A model generated the notes under the pieces. That model was given only the letters and a program-made list of their open reading frames with translations, was not told the origin of the DNA and did not search any database. Below, piece after piece: positions 1 through 6,043 of a stretch of DNA of 6,043 bases (positions are counted from its first letter, which is position 1; each line of letters starts with the position of its first letter). Source of the stretch: an uncultured Eubacteriales bacterium (GTDB taxonomy: Bacteria > Bacillota > Clostridia > Christensenellales > UBA1242). The DNA is taken from positions 1 to 6,043 of the forward strand of contig CARXKP010000049.1 in NCBI GenBank assembly GCA_949096025.1. Reading direction: 5' to 3'. The position numbers were made by a program, and so were the translations under genes.

Positions 1-2
1 CT

Positions 3-884
3 CCCGGACTTACAGAGGAAAGGTTTTATAAAATTCGTAAAGCAATAAGAAATAATAATGATATTTATTACTACCTAGATGGAAAGTTATCAGTAGTAAC
101 TAATATATTAAACAAGAAGGTAGAGAATATTTCTATTGAGGAATATGCTTTTCTTAATGAAATTCTATACGATGAAAATTTATATAATGAAAACCTTTTC
201 CAAGATAACTCTAATAATATCTCGGTTGATTGCGCTAAAGCATTAAATTTAAATGTTTCTGAATACTTAAATTTACTTGACGATTTAAGAATTATGCTTG
301 AAATGTCAGATAAACTTGATCTCGACCTTCCAGTATTCGACGATATTAGAAACAAAATTAAAGAAGTTAATTCTTTAAAAGGTTTAAAAGAATCTGCCCT
401 AGAAAACAAAGAAAAAGAAAGAATTTTTGATTTTATTTACAATCCATCCGCAACTGAGTTTATCGCAAAATCAATTTGCGAAAATAAAAACTATACATTG
501 CAAGATATTGATGAATACTTAAAAAGACTTGAAAGCGGAAAAGGACTTGAAGAAGGCAAATATAAATCTCTACATTCTGAGATGAAAATAGGTCAATTAA
601 TTTACTCGTCAGATATTGAAAAAGATGAGGCTTCTTCAAAAAGCAAAAATTACAAATTTACAAAATTTCTTAACGCTACTGAAGTGGTTGAGATTATTAA
701 AAAAGCAATGGATGAGGAAGGCGTAACAATAAAACAATTTGATGAATACCTCGATTTAGTTTTTGCTCAAGATAGCACCTCCCCTAAATATGAAAAATTT
801 GACCATAGTTTAAGGCGTGCTTTTGCGTTAAGTAATATTAAAAGTTATATTGAAAAATCAGTTAATGATTCAAAAGAAATTTAA
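3..884 (+). CDS. Hypothetical acidic helical protein with an internal repeat, 5' end outside the window
   Basis: The frame is open from the first complete codon at position 3 to the TAA at 882-884 (293 residues), so the gene enters from the left; the ATG at 294 is internal, because coding-like sequence continues upstream of it without a stop. The product is rich in Lys, Glu, Asp, Leu and Ile, has no membrane segment in the visible part, and looks mostly alpha-helical. Two segments resemble each other: one from about 450 to 623 (ATEFIAKS, then TLQDIDEYL, then KY) and one from about 675 to 851 (ATEVVEII, then TIKQFDEYL, then KY). An earlier stretch near 117-165 (ISIEEYAFLNEIL) may be a diverged third copy. 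This suggests a chain of small helical modules, perhaps for protein-protein contact. I do not recognise the family and assign no function. The gene ends at a terminator shared with the converging gene at 998-1801. Confidence 0.8.
   Translation, partial: PGLTEERFYKIRKAIRNNNDIYYYLDGKLSVVTNILNKKVENISIEEYAFLNEILYDENLYNENLFQDNSNNISVDCAKALNLNVSEYLNLLDDLRIMLEMSDKLDLDLPVFDDIRNKIKEVNSLKGLKESALENKEKERIFDFIYNPSATEFIAKSICENKNYTLQDIDEYLKRLESGKGLEEGKYKSLHSEMKIGQLIYSSDIEKDEASSKSKNYKFTKFLNATEVVEIIKKAMDEEGVTIKQFDEYLDLVFAQDSTSPKYEKFDHSLRRAFALSNIKSYIEKSVNDSKEI
450..851 (+). repeat. Tandem protein repeat of about 55-60 residues inside the left-edge gene
   Basis: Translated unit 1 (about 450-623) and unit 2 (about 675-851) share, in the same order, an ATE-plus-hydrophobic helix, a T-[LI]-x-x-[IF]-DEYL motif and a KY pair. 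The spacings differ by only one or two residues (ATE to DEYL 20 versus 22; DEYL to KY 16 versus 15). The DNA is not obviously repeated, so this is an old protein-level duplication rather than a recent tandem repeat. The match was made by eye. Confidence 0.5.
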
Positions 885-920
885 TATTTACCATCCTTTA
901 ATTAAATTTATTGAAAAAAT

Positions 921-951
921 AAAAAAACCGTGCAATTAGCACGGATTTTTT
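921..951. terminator. Two-way intrinsic terminator between converging genes
   Basis: The stem is CCGTGC (928-933) with GCACGG (939-944) around a 5-base loop AATTA. It is flanked by an A run at 921-927 and a T run at 946-951, so either strand gives a GC-rich hairpin followed by a U tract. A single A/A mismatch separates the GC stem from the A/T extension. It sits 36 bases after the plus-strand stop at 884 and 46 bases after the minus-strand stop at 998, so it fits both genes. Confidence 0.9.
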
Positions 952-997
952 AATAATAATATAAAAATTACATAATTTTTAATATTTTTAATTAATT

Positions 998-1801
998 TTA
1001 AGATAAAATTTGATTTACTTCACGATTATGAACATTTTCTTCAATTCGATCTCTTATTTGACTATTAATAGTACTTGCAAGTTTTTTATCTGGAATTTCA
1101 CCGTGTTTTGGTATCATTTTTTCTTCAACAAGCACTTTATCAAGAGCCTTTCTAAAAGATAATGTATAGCAGTCAGCAATATCCCATATATTTGCTTTAG
1201 TTGTTTTTTTGTCAAGTTCAAATTTCCCATTTGAAAAATTTTGTTTTAATTCTTGTTGTTCTTCAAATAATTTCTTATAAGCCTTTGAATTTGACTTTCC
1301 ATTTGCATTCATCTCAAGCAATTTTTCAGTTTTTATGCCCATAACCATAAGCATATCAATAAATTTCCCTAAACTATAAAAGTTGTCAAAGATTTGATCT
1401 TTAAATTCCTTTGTTAACACCATTACAGTTCCATTTGTGTATATTCTTACATTATCATCATAATAGTTTAGTGCAATCTTTGTTTTTGGGTGAATTTGAA
1501 TAACAAGTTCACCATTGTTATATTTACCTGTTTCCTTATTAATAGTGCACTCACAAGTAGTAATCATATCAGTCAAACAAGAAGTATCACGTATAACATC
1601 TGGAGAAATCCTTAATGCCTTGCAAACACTGTCAAGATCATATTGACGTAAATATTCTTCGTGAATATGCTCCATAAGTACTTCATCGGCTTCATCAATA
1701 ATAATCTCTCGCGACATTTCATCTCGAAATCTATTACATAAAGGAATAGTTTTATCTGCTAAATCTTTATAATAATCTACAATATCATAATACTTTTTCA
1801 T
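998..1801 (-). CDS. Hypothetical protein, 267 residues, own promoter
   Basis: The gene runs from ATG at 1801-1799 to TAA at 1000-998. The start is well supported: an AGGTGAGG ribosome site lies 6 bases upstream and a strong promoter just beyond that. The product is soluble, with no signal peptide or membrane helix. Residues 1-72 are charged and helical; a stretch at about 55-72 (DLDSVCKALRISPDVIRD) looks like a possible helix-turn-helix but is too short to call. Three cysteines lie close together (C75, C83, C85: CX7CXC), which could bind metal, though this is weak. Residues 97-130 look like beta strands, followed by a hydrophobic helical stretch at 135-162 and a charged C-terminal half. I do not recognise the family. 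Nothing ties it to a known pathway; an inverted repeat over its -35 box suggests it is regulated. Confidence 0.85.
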   Translation of the reverse strand: MKKYYDIVDYYKDLADKTIPLCNRFRDEMSREIIIDEADEVLMEHIHEEYLRQYDLDSVCKALRISPDVIRDTSCLTDMITTCECTINKETGKYNNGELVIQIHPKTKIALNYYDDNVRIYTNGTVMVLTKEFKDQIFDNFYSLGKFIDMLMVMGIKTEKLLEMNANGKSNSKAYKKLFEEQQELKQNFSNGKFELDKKTTKANIWDIADCYTLSFRKALDKVLVEEKMIPKHGEIPDKKLASTINSQIRDRIEENVHNREVNQILS

Positions 1802-1807
1802 AGTTTA

Positions 1808-1815
1808 CCTCACCT
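1808..1815 (-). promoter_or_regulatory. Ribosome binding site of the 267-residue gene
   Basis: On the minus strand this reads AGGTGAGG, ending 6 bases before the ATG at 1801. It is close to the anti-Shine-Dalgarno complement and fixes the start of the gene. Confidence 0.85.
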
Positions 1816-1821
1816 ATTTTA

Positions 1822-1849
1822 ATTATAACATAATTTGACAAAAAGTCAA
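1822..1849 (-). promoter_or_regulatory. Housekeeping-type promoter of the 267-residue gene
   Basis: On the minus strand the -35 box TTGACT (1849-1844) and a perfect -10 box TATAAT (1827-1822) are separated by 16 bases. Transcription should begin near 1815, giving a very short leader that starts at or next to the ribosome site. This is the best promoter match in the window. Confidence 0.85.
1835..1849. promoter_or_regulatory. Inverted repeat over the -35 box, possible operator
   Basis: TTGAC (1835-1839) and GTCAA (1845-1849) form a perfect 5+5 inverted repeat around AAAAA. The repeat covers the whole -35 box and part of the spacer of the promoter at 1822-1849, where a dimeric repressor could block polymerase. 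The arms are short and TTGAC is itself the -35 consensus, so chance symmetry is a real alternative. Confidence 0.3.
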
Positions 1850-1891
1850 CATTAAAACAACAAGAACTATACTTATTTCATAGTGTTTAAA

Positions 1892-2785
1892 TTATTTTTC
1901 TAAATTATCATCATTTTCTATTTCTTCTTTCTTATGATGTAACTTTTCCGCAAAATCTTCCCAGTAATCTATAAATTCATTTCTCTCTTTGTTTAATTTT
2001 CTCTCTAGTTTATTTGAATTTCTTCTAGCATAAAACTTCTCTAAATGAAAATCTGGAGCAAGTTCTCTCGCAATCATTTCATTAAGATTAATATCATTTT
2101 GTTTATCTTGAACCTTAACAAAGGAAAGGCCATTTTCGACTGCAATCTGTTTAACACAAGCATTGAGTGCCCTTTTGGGAGGTGTAAGATATTTTATTTT
2201 CATAAAATCTTTGTCCTTAAGAAGATCTACTAAATTAAATCCTTTATAGTCAACTTTCTCTTCATCCTCTCGATATACTTCCATTTTATAATAGGATGAG
2301 AAAAATTTATAATCTTTTAGTGTACTATAAGCATAATATCTTGCATCTAATTCAAGTGGTCGAGTTTGGTATGGTATCTTATCTAATACCCTACGACTAT
2401 AAGGATCATAACTAAATACAGCATAATTTTTTAATAATGGAGTCATACTCGTACTAGTATACTGTTCGTGATGGCGCAATTCGTGAATTAAACTATCGAA
2501 GAAGTTTTTTAGAAAAAATGTATTTTTATCACTTGCAAAAGTTTCATACATTTTAGAATAAAATTCGCTTATATAAATGGTTTTTTGATATGCAAAATAA
2601 AACATTGCAAAATCAGAAAAACTCTTTATTTTCACTTCTACATTTAATAAATTATTTTCAATGCAAAATTTATCAATAAAAGTCCTAACGAAATTAAAAA
2701 ATTTTCTTTTAGTTGGAAACTTATCATAAAAATTTTCATCAATCATATTTAACATATCTTTATAACTTAAGTCTTGATAATTCAT
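1892..2785 (-). CDS. Putative zinc metallopeptidase (HExxH, gluzincin-like)
   Basis: The product is 297 residues from ATG 2785-2783 to TAA 1894-1892. An AGGAG site lies 5 bases upstream. The frame is open further up to a TTG at 2830, but that TTG is the promoter's -35 box, so it cannot be the start. The central segment reads LIHELRHHEQY: H101-E102-L-R-H105 is the HExxH zinc and catalytic motif of zincins. About 40 residues later, RPLELDARYYA offers E145 (less likely D147) as third zinc ligand, the layout of a gluzincin; the Glu-then-DAR-Tyr helix is a pattern I know from small phage- and plasmid-type HExxH peptidases. Residues 1-90 are aromatic-rich and helical. The C-terminal 60 residues are strongly charged, possibly coiled coil. 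No signal peptide or membrane helix is seen, so it probably acts in the cytosol. The substrate is unknown. No terminator follows it, so transcription may run on into the gene at 998-1801. Confidence 0.85.
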   Translation of the reverse strand: MNYQDLSYKDMLNMIDENFYDKFPTKRKFFNFVRTFIDKFCIENNLLNVEVKIKSFSDFAMFYFAYQKTIYISEFYSKMYETFASDKNTFFLKNFFDSLIHELRHHEQYTSTSMTPLLKNYAVFSYDPYSRRVLDKIPYQTRPLELDARYYAYSTLKDYKFFSSYYKMEVYREDEEKVDYKGFNLVDLLKDKDFMKIKYLTPPKRALNACVKQIAVENGLSFVKVQDKQNDINLNEMIARELAPDFHLEKFYARRNSNKLERKLNKERNEFIDYWEDFAEKLHHKKEEIENDDNLEK

Positions 2786-2790
2786 TTCTG

Positions 2791-2795
2791 CTCCT
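2791..2795 (-). promoter_or_regulatory. Ribosome binding site that sets the metallopeptidase start
   Basis: On the minus strand this reads AGGAG, with 5 bases to the ATG at 2785. No comparable site precedes the upstream TTG at 2830, so this decides the start codon. Confidence 0.9.
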
Positions 2796-2801
2796 AAAAT
2801 A

Positions 2802-2830
2802 ATTCTATCATACCCGTGTTCTTTCGTCAA
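2802..2830 (-). promoter_or_regulatory. Promoter of the metallopeptidase gene
   Basis: On the minus strand the -35 box TTGACG (2830-2825) and the -10 box TAGAAT (2807-2802) are separated by the ideal 17 bases. Transcription should begin near 2795, giving a leader that starts at or next to the ribosome site, as for the gene at 998-1801. Confidence 0.8.
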
Positions 2831-2850
2831 GGGCTATATTTCTATAAACT

Positions 2851-2880
2851 AAAAAAGTGTCCTTTTATGAACACTTTTTT
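2851..2880 (-). terminator. Intrinsic terminator after the truncated gene
   Basis: On the minus strand the hairpin is A6-GTGTTC / loop ATAAAA / GGACAC-T6, beginning 2 bases after the stop codon at 2885-2883. Read on the minus strand, the inner T/G pair is a wobble; read on the plus strand the same position is a C/A mismatch. The structure is therefore built for minus-strand transcripts, although the outer stem also works in the other direction. Confidence 0.85.
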
Positions 2881-2882
2881 AG

Positions 2883-3191
2883 TTATAAATCAAAATCTAA
2901 ATATACATATTTATCCATATTATAAGCAAGGTTTTTGTCTATCATCCTTTTTGCTATTTTGCACTCTTTTGATATTCTCTTTCCTTTTACTAAAGGGTCT
3001 ATATATCTCACTTTTGCTCCGTGATGCACGTAATAAACTTCCCTTGGCTCTTCAATAGAAGTTTTTATCGTTTTTGCATTTTTACATTTTTCAAACACTT
3101 CACTATATTGAGAATTATTTATTAATTCTATTACTTCTTCCTCTTTAAGATGTTGTACTCTCTTTGCAAAAAATGATAATAAAAAAGAACT
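2883..3191 (-). pseudogene. 5'-truncated gene remnant, no usable start codon
   Basis: An open frame runs from just after an in-frame TAA at 3194-3192 to the TAA at 2885-2883, about 102 codons. The middle and end read like real protein (AKRVQHLKEEEVIELINN near the start; VYYVHHGAKVRYIDPLV later; DKYVYLDFDL at the end), and a dedicated terminator follows the stop. There is no ATG or TTG codon in frame before the coding-like part. The first conventional start is GTG at 3098-3096, which has no ribosome site and would discard about 18 plausible upstream residues. There is no room for a promoter, because the secA terminator directly abuts it. The simplest reading is the 3' end of a gene whose front was lost, possibly in a rearrangement next to secA. 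The RYIDPLV...RIS pattern faintly recalls the C-terminal end of some HD-domain phosphohydrolases, but this is from memory and unverified. Alternatives are a short protein from GTG 3098 or use of a rare start codon. Confidence 0.55.
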
Positions 3192-3193
3192 TT

Positions 3194-3221
3194 AAAAAAG
3201 TCCCTAAATAAGGGACCTTTT
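3194..3221 (-). terminator. secA terminator
   Basis: On the minus strand the hairpin is AAAAGGTCCCT / loop TATTT / AGGGAC-TTTTTT, 7 bases after the secA stop codon. The outer G/T wobble pair forms only in the minus-strand RNA (A/C mismatch on the other strand), which fits secA as its user. Confidence 0.92.
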
Positions 3222-3228
3222 GTTATCT

Positions 3229-5952
3229 TTACATATCTTTTCCACAGCAATTTTTGTATTTCTTTCCGCTTCCACAAGGGCAAGGGTCATTTCTACCAAT
3301 TTTTGGCTGGTCATTATAAACTGTCTTTTGAACTTGAAGTTTTCCTTTTGCCTTTTTTGCCGCCCTTTCCTCTGGAGTAAGTTCTTTGCCTGTGAAAGTA
3401 ATTTTTACAGGCTGAGGTTCTGGTTCAACAGGCGCATTTTGTATTTGAGCATTAAGAAGAATTTTGCAGGTATCTTCTCTGATTTTATCAATCATCTTAT
3501 CAAACATCTCAAAGCCCTCTTTCTTATAAGCAAGAACTGGATCTTGTTGACCATACTGACGAGAGATGATTTCATCTTTCATAATCTGCATATCTTCAAT
3601 TTGGCTCATCCAATTTATATCAACCATTCTAAGAAGAACATTTCTTTCAATATCCTCAAATTCTATGCCCATTGCCTTAACTATTTTTTGACGTTCTGCA
3701 TATCGTACTTTGATATTTTCAAGAATTTTTTCAATTACATCATCAACTTCACACTCTTCTATAAAGTCATCATTGATAAGTTTACTTTCTTTCTCAATTA
3801 GACCATTTTCAAGTTCTTTAGTAAGTGCCACTAAATCCCATTCATAATATGGTTTATCATTGCTTATTACCTTATAAACACTTCTAGCGACTACATCTGG
3901 GAACATTCCCATAATTTGGTCGTGAACAGGCTCACCATCAAGAACTTTATTTCTTTCATTATAAATAATCTCTCTTTGCTTATTCATAACATCGTCAAAT
4001 TGAAGAACGGTCTTACGAACGCCAAAGTTTTGAAGTTCAATCTTCTTTTGAGCTTTTTCTACGTGACTTGCAATCATTTTAACCTGGAAAGGCATATTTT
4101 CATCAATTTTAAAGAAAGCAAAAAGTCTTTTAAGTTTATCATCAGCAAAGCGAACAAGCAGATCATCTTCTGGTGAAAGGAAGAATACACTTGAACCTGG
4201 GTCTCCTTGACGACCAGCACGACCACGCAACTGGTTATCAATACGCCTTGATTCGTGACGCTCAGTACCTACAATATGAAGTCCTCCAAGAGCCTTTACT
4301 TCCTCTTTCTCTGTATCAGTAACCTTTTTAAACTTCTCATATAGTTCTCTATAGACTCCTCTTGCCTTATTTAATGCTTCGTCATCAATAAAATTAAAAG
4401 CGGTTGCATATTGAATTTCTTCCTCGCTATAACCATTATTTCTCATTTCTTTTGTAGCCATAAATTCAGGATTACCACCAAGGAGAATATCAGTACCACG
4501 ACCTGCCATATTTGTAGCAATAGTTACAGCACCCTTTCTTCCTGCTTGAGCGACAATTTCACTTTCTTTTTCGTTGTTCTTAGCGTTCAACACCTGGTGT
4601 TTTATTCCTTCGTGAGTAAGAGCACGAGAGATAAGTTCAGACTTATCAATATTAATTGTACCAACAAGAACAGGTTGTCCTTTCTTTTCACACTCTCGAA
4701 TTTCCTCTATAATGGCATTAATTTTACCTTTTTCAGAAGCATACATAATATCAGCATAATCAATTCTTAACTTTGGCTTGTTTGGAGGAATTATAACAAC
4801 ATCAAGATTATAAATAGTTCTAAATTCACCCTCCTCTGTCTTTGCTGTACCAGTCATACCTGAAAGTTTTGAATATAATCTAAAGAAATTTTGGAAAGTA
4901 ATCGTAGCAAAAGTTTGATTTTCGTCACGAATATCAACTCCTTCTTTTGCTTCAATCGCTTGGTGAAGACCACTTGAGAATCTTCTTCCTATAGAAAGTC
5001 GACCGGTAAATTCATCAACAATTATAACCTCGCCATCCTTAACTACATAATTCTCATCAAGGTGCATAATAAAGTTTGCTTTAAGAGCATTGTTGATATA
5101 ATGGTTAAGTTCAAGGTTTTCAATATCTGAAAGGTTGTCTATTTTATAGAAAGCTTCAGCCTTAGAAATACCGGTTTCCGTAAGATTAATTTGCTTAGTC
5201 TTTATATCAATCTCAACATCTGTATCTTTTTTAAGGGTTTTCACAAATTTTTGAGCCTTTTCATAACCATCAGATGATTTTCCACCCTTGCCACTGATAA
5301 TAAGTGGGGTTCTGGCTTCATCAATCAAAATACTATCGACTTCGTCCACAACTGCAAAATTTAACCCTCTCAAAACTCTAGCATTCTTGTTTACAGCCAT
5401 ATTATCTCTTAGATAATCAAAGCCAAGTTCATTATTAGTTGCATAAGTTATATCACATCTATATGCTTCCTGTTTCTGTTCATCAGACTGACCATTTATT
5501 GACACACCTACAGTAAGTCCTAAAAACTTATAGACCTTTCCCATCCATTCAGCATCACGCTTTGCAAGATAATCATTGACTGTTACTACGTGTACGCCTT
5601 TTCCAGTAAGAGCATTTAGGTATACAGGAAGTGTCGCCACCAAAGTTTTACCTTCACCAGTTGCCATTTCGGCAATTCTACCTTGATGAAGTGCAATACC
5701 TCCAATTACCTGCACATAAAAATGACGCATATTAAGTACACGATAAGAAGCTTCTCTTACTACAGCAAAAGCCTCTGGGAGTAAGTCATTTAAACTTTCC
5801 CCAGTTTTTATTCTATTTTTAAATTCATCAGTGCAGGCTCTAAGTTCCTCATTTGAAAAGTCTTTATACTTTTCCTCAAGTACCATAACCTTGTCTGCAA
5901 TTTTCTTCAATTTCTTAAGTTGAGAATTATTTTGATTTCCAAAAAGTCCCAT
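3229..5952 (-). CDS. secA: Protein translocase subunit SecA (preprotein-export ATPase)
   Basis: SecA is the ATP-driven motor that pushes unfolded secretory proteins through the SecYEG channel at the cytoplasmic membrane. The product is 907 residues, in the normal family range. Visible parts in order: N-terminal helix and Q-motif region (about 75-95), Walker A MATGEGKT (96-103), Walker B DEVD (203-206), preprotein-binding domain (about 220-365), motif III LSGMTGTA (363-370), motif V TIATNMAGRGTDI (477-489), a GGNPE insert of about 65 residues (from 492), VGTERHESRR (561-570), motif VI QLRGRAGRQGDPG (574-586), helical scaffold and wing domains (about 600-830), a Pro/Glu linker (about 840-880), and the SEC-C zinc motif C891-P-C893-X8-C902-C903, which in the family binds SecB or ribosomes. 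The start at 5952 has a good AGGAG site. The ATG at 5985 lies in the -10 box and cannot be used. All catalytic motifs are intact. It forms a single-gene unit with its own promoter and terminator; prfB, often found next to secA in Firmicutes, is not downstream. Confidence 0.99.
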   Translation of the reverse strand: MGLFGNQNNSQLKKLKKIADKVMVLEEKYKDFSNEELRACTDEFKNRIKTGESLNDLLPEAFAVVREASYRVLNMRHFYVQVIGGIALHQGRIAEMATGEGKTLVATLPVYLNALTGKGVHVVTVNDYLAKRDAEWMGKVYKFLGLTVGVSINGQSDEQKQEAYRCDITYATNNELGFDYLRDNMAVNKNARVLRGLNFAVVDEVDSILIDEARTPLIISGKGGKSSDGYEKAQKFVKTLKKDTDVEIDIKTKQINLTETGISKAEAFYKIDNLSDIENLELNHYINNALKANFIMHLDENYVVKDGEVIIVDEFTGRLSIGRRFSSGLHQAIEAKEGVDIRDENQTFATITFQNFFRLYSKLSGMTGTAKTEEGEFRTIYNLDVVIIPPNKPKLRIDYADIMYASEKGKINAIIEEIRECEKKGQPVLVGTINIDKSELISRALTHEGIKHQVLNAKNNEKESEIVAQAGRKGAVTIATNMAGRGTDILLGGNPEFMATKEMRNNGYSEEEIQYATAFNFIDDEALNKARGVYRELYEKFKKVTDTEKEEVKALGGLHIVGTERHESRRIDNQLRGRAGRQGDPGSSVFFLSPEDDLLVRFADDKLKRLFAFFKIDENMPFQVKMIASHVEKAQKKIELQNFGVRKTVLQFDDVMNKQREIIYNERNKVLDGEPVHDQIMGMFPDVVARSVYKVISNDKPYYEWDLVALTKELENGLIEKESKLINDDFIEECEVDDVIEKILENIKVRYAERQKIVKAMGIEFEDIERNVLLRMVDINWMSQIEDMQIMKDEIISRQYGQQDPVLAYKKEGFEMFDKMIDKIREDTCKILLNAQIQNAPVEPEPQPVKITFTGKELTPEERAAKKAKGKLQVQKTVYNDQPKIGRNDPCPCGSGKKYKNCCGKDM

Positions 5953-5957
5953 TATTT

Positions 5958-5963
5958 CTCCTT
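5958..5963 (-). promoter_or_regulatory. Ribosome binding site that sets the secA start
   Basis: On the minus strand this reads AAGGAG, 5 bases before the ATG at 5952, preceded by an A-rich run. It favours MGLFGNQ as the true N-terminus over the in-frame ATG 33 bases upstream. Confidence 0.9.
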
Positions 5964-5983
5964 TTTTTTGTCCAGTAATAATC

Positions 5984-6011
5984 ATTTTATCAAAAAATAA
6001 GTAAAAGTCAA
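5984..6011 (-). promoter_or_regulatory. secA promoter
   Basis: On the minus strand the -35 box TTGACT (6011-6006) and the -10 box TAAAAT (5989-5984) are separated by 16 bases. Transcription should begin near 5977, leaving a leader of about 25 bases. No leader hairpin or secM-like upstream reading frame is visible in it, so I see no sign of the secretion-sensing control known from E. coli. Confidence 0.75.
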
Positions 6012-6043
6012 AAGTTTTTTATATTTATTCCTCTCTTTTCACC

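Noticed and set aside
71..409. Minus-strand open frame opposite the left-edge gene
   Set aside because: It is Ser/Phe/Leu-rich with no ribosome site, and the plus-strand frame is open over the whole stretch and continues both ways with sensible composition.
885..997. Gap between the converging genes as a site for a small RNA or extra gene
   Set aside because: Apart from the terminator hairpin it is low-complexity A/T sequence with no open frame or further structure.
2045..3058. Plus-strand open frames at 2045-2233 and 2816-3058
   Set aside because: The first is antisense to the metallopeptidase; the second runs through a promoter, a terminator hairpin and the opposite strand of the gene remnant. 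Neither has a ribosome site.
3096..3098. GTG as a genuine start of a 71-residue protein
   Set aside because: There is no Shine-Dalgarno sequence upstream, and coding-like sequence continues in frame before it, so it is more likely an internal valine codon; kept only as an alternative.
3220..4770. Plus-strand open frames at 3220-3801, 3916-4176 and 4411-4770
   Set aside because: They lie opposite secA, have low-complexity Phe/Leu/Ile/Asn-rich translations, and lack ribosome sites; they are antisense shadows of a conserved gene.
6006..6020. A/T-rich partial symmetry around the secA -35 box
   Set aside because: It consists of A and T runs around TTGACT and is expected by chance in sequence this AT-rich.
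6008..6043. Possible 3' tail of a gene upstream of secA on the minus strand (two frames end in stops, at 6010-6008 and 6027-6025)
   Set aside because: Only 6-12 codons are visible and both frames look equally plausible, so no gene end can be called; one of the stops would overlap the secA -35 box.

Overview
The window is strongly AT-rich and carries one household gene, a full-length SecA translocase (minus strand, 3229-5952). Three features of SecA point to a low-GC Gram-positive bacterium, most likely an uncultured Clostridia-type Firmicute: the overall sequence style, a GGNPE-type insert between helicase motifs V and VI, and a C-terminal SEC-C zinc motif of the CxCx8CC form. Ribosome binding sites are AGGAG-like and promoters are of the housekeeping TTGACn/TAtaaT type. 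I cannot place the organism more precisely from the sequence alone.

Layout: (1) 3-884, plus strand, is the 3' part of an acidic, helical protein that runs off the left edge and contains a repeated segment of about 55 residues. (2) 921-951 is a two-way terminator between converging genes. (3) 998-1801, minus strand, is an unknown 267-residue protein with its own strong promoter, whose -35 box sits inside a perfect inverted repeat. (4) 1892-2785, minus strand, is a 297-residue protein with an HExxH zinc-protease motif and a downstream glutamate, so a probable small cytosolic metallopeptidase. (5) 2851-2880 is a terminator for the next unit. (6) 2883-3191, minus strand, is an open frame with no usable start codon, squeezed between two terminators; it reads as the 3' remnant of a gene. 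(7) 3194-3221 is the secA terminator. (8) 3229-5952 is secA with its own promoter at 5984-6011.

Every gene except the left-edge one lies on the minus strand. At least three are separate transcription units: secA, the metallopeptidase and the 267-residue protein each have a recognisable promoter. No terminator is visible between the metallopeptidase and the 267-residue gene, so the latter may also receive read-through. Apart from secA, I recognise no pathway that links the genes. I see no RNA genes, CRISPR arrays, insertion sequences or prophage hallmarks.
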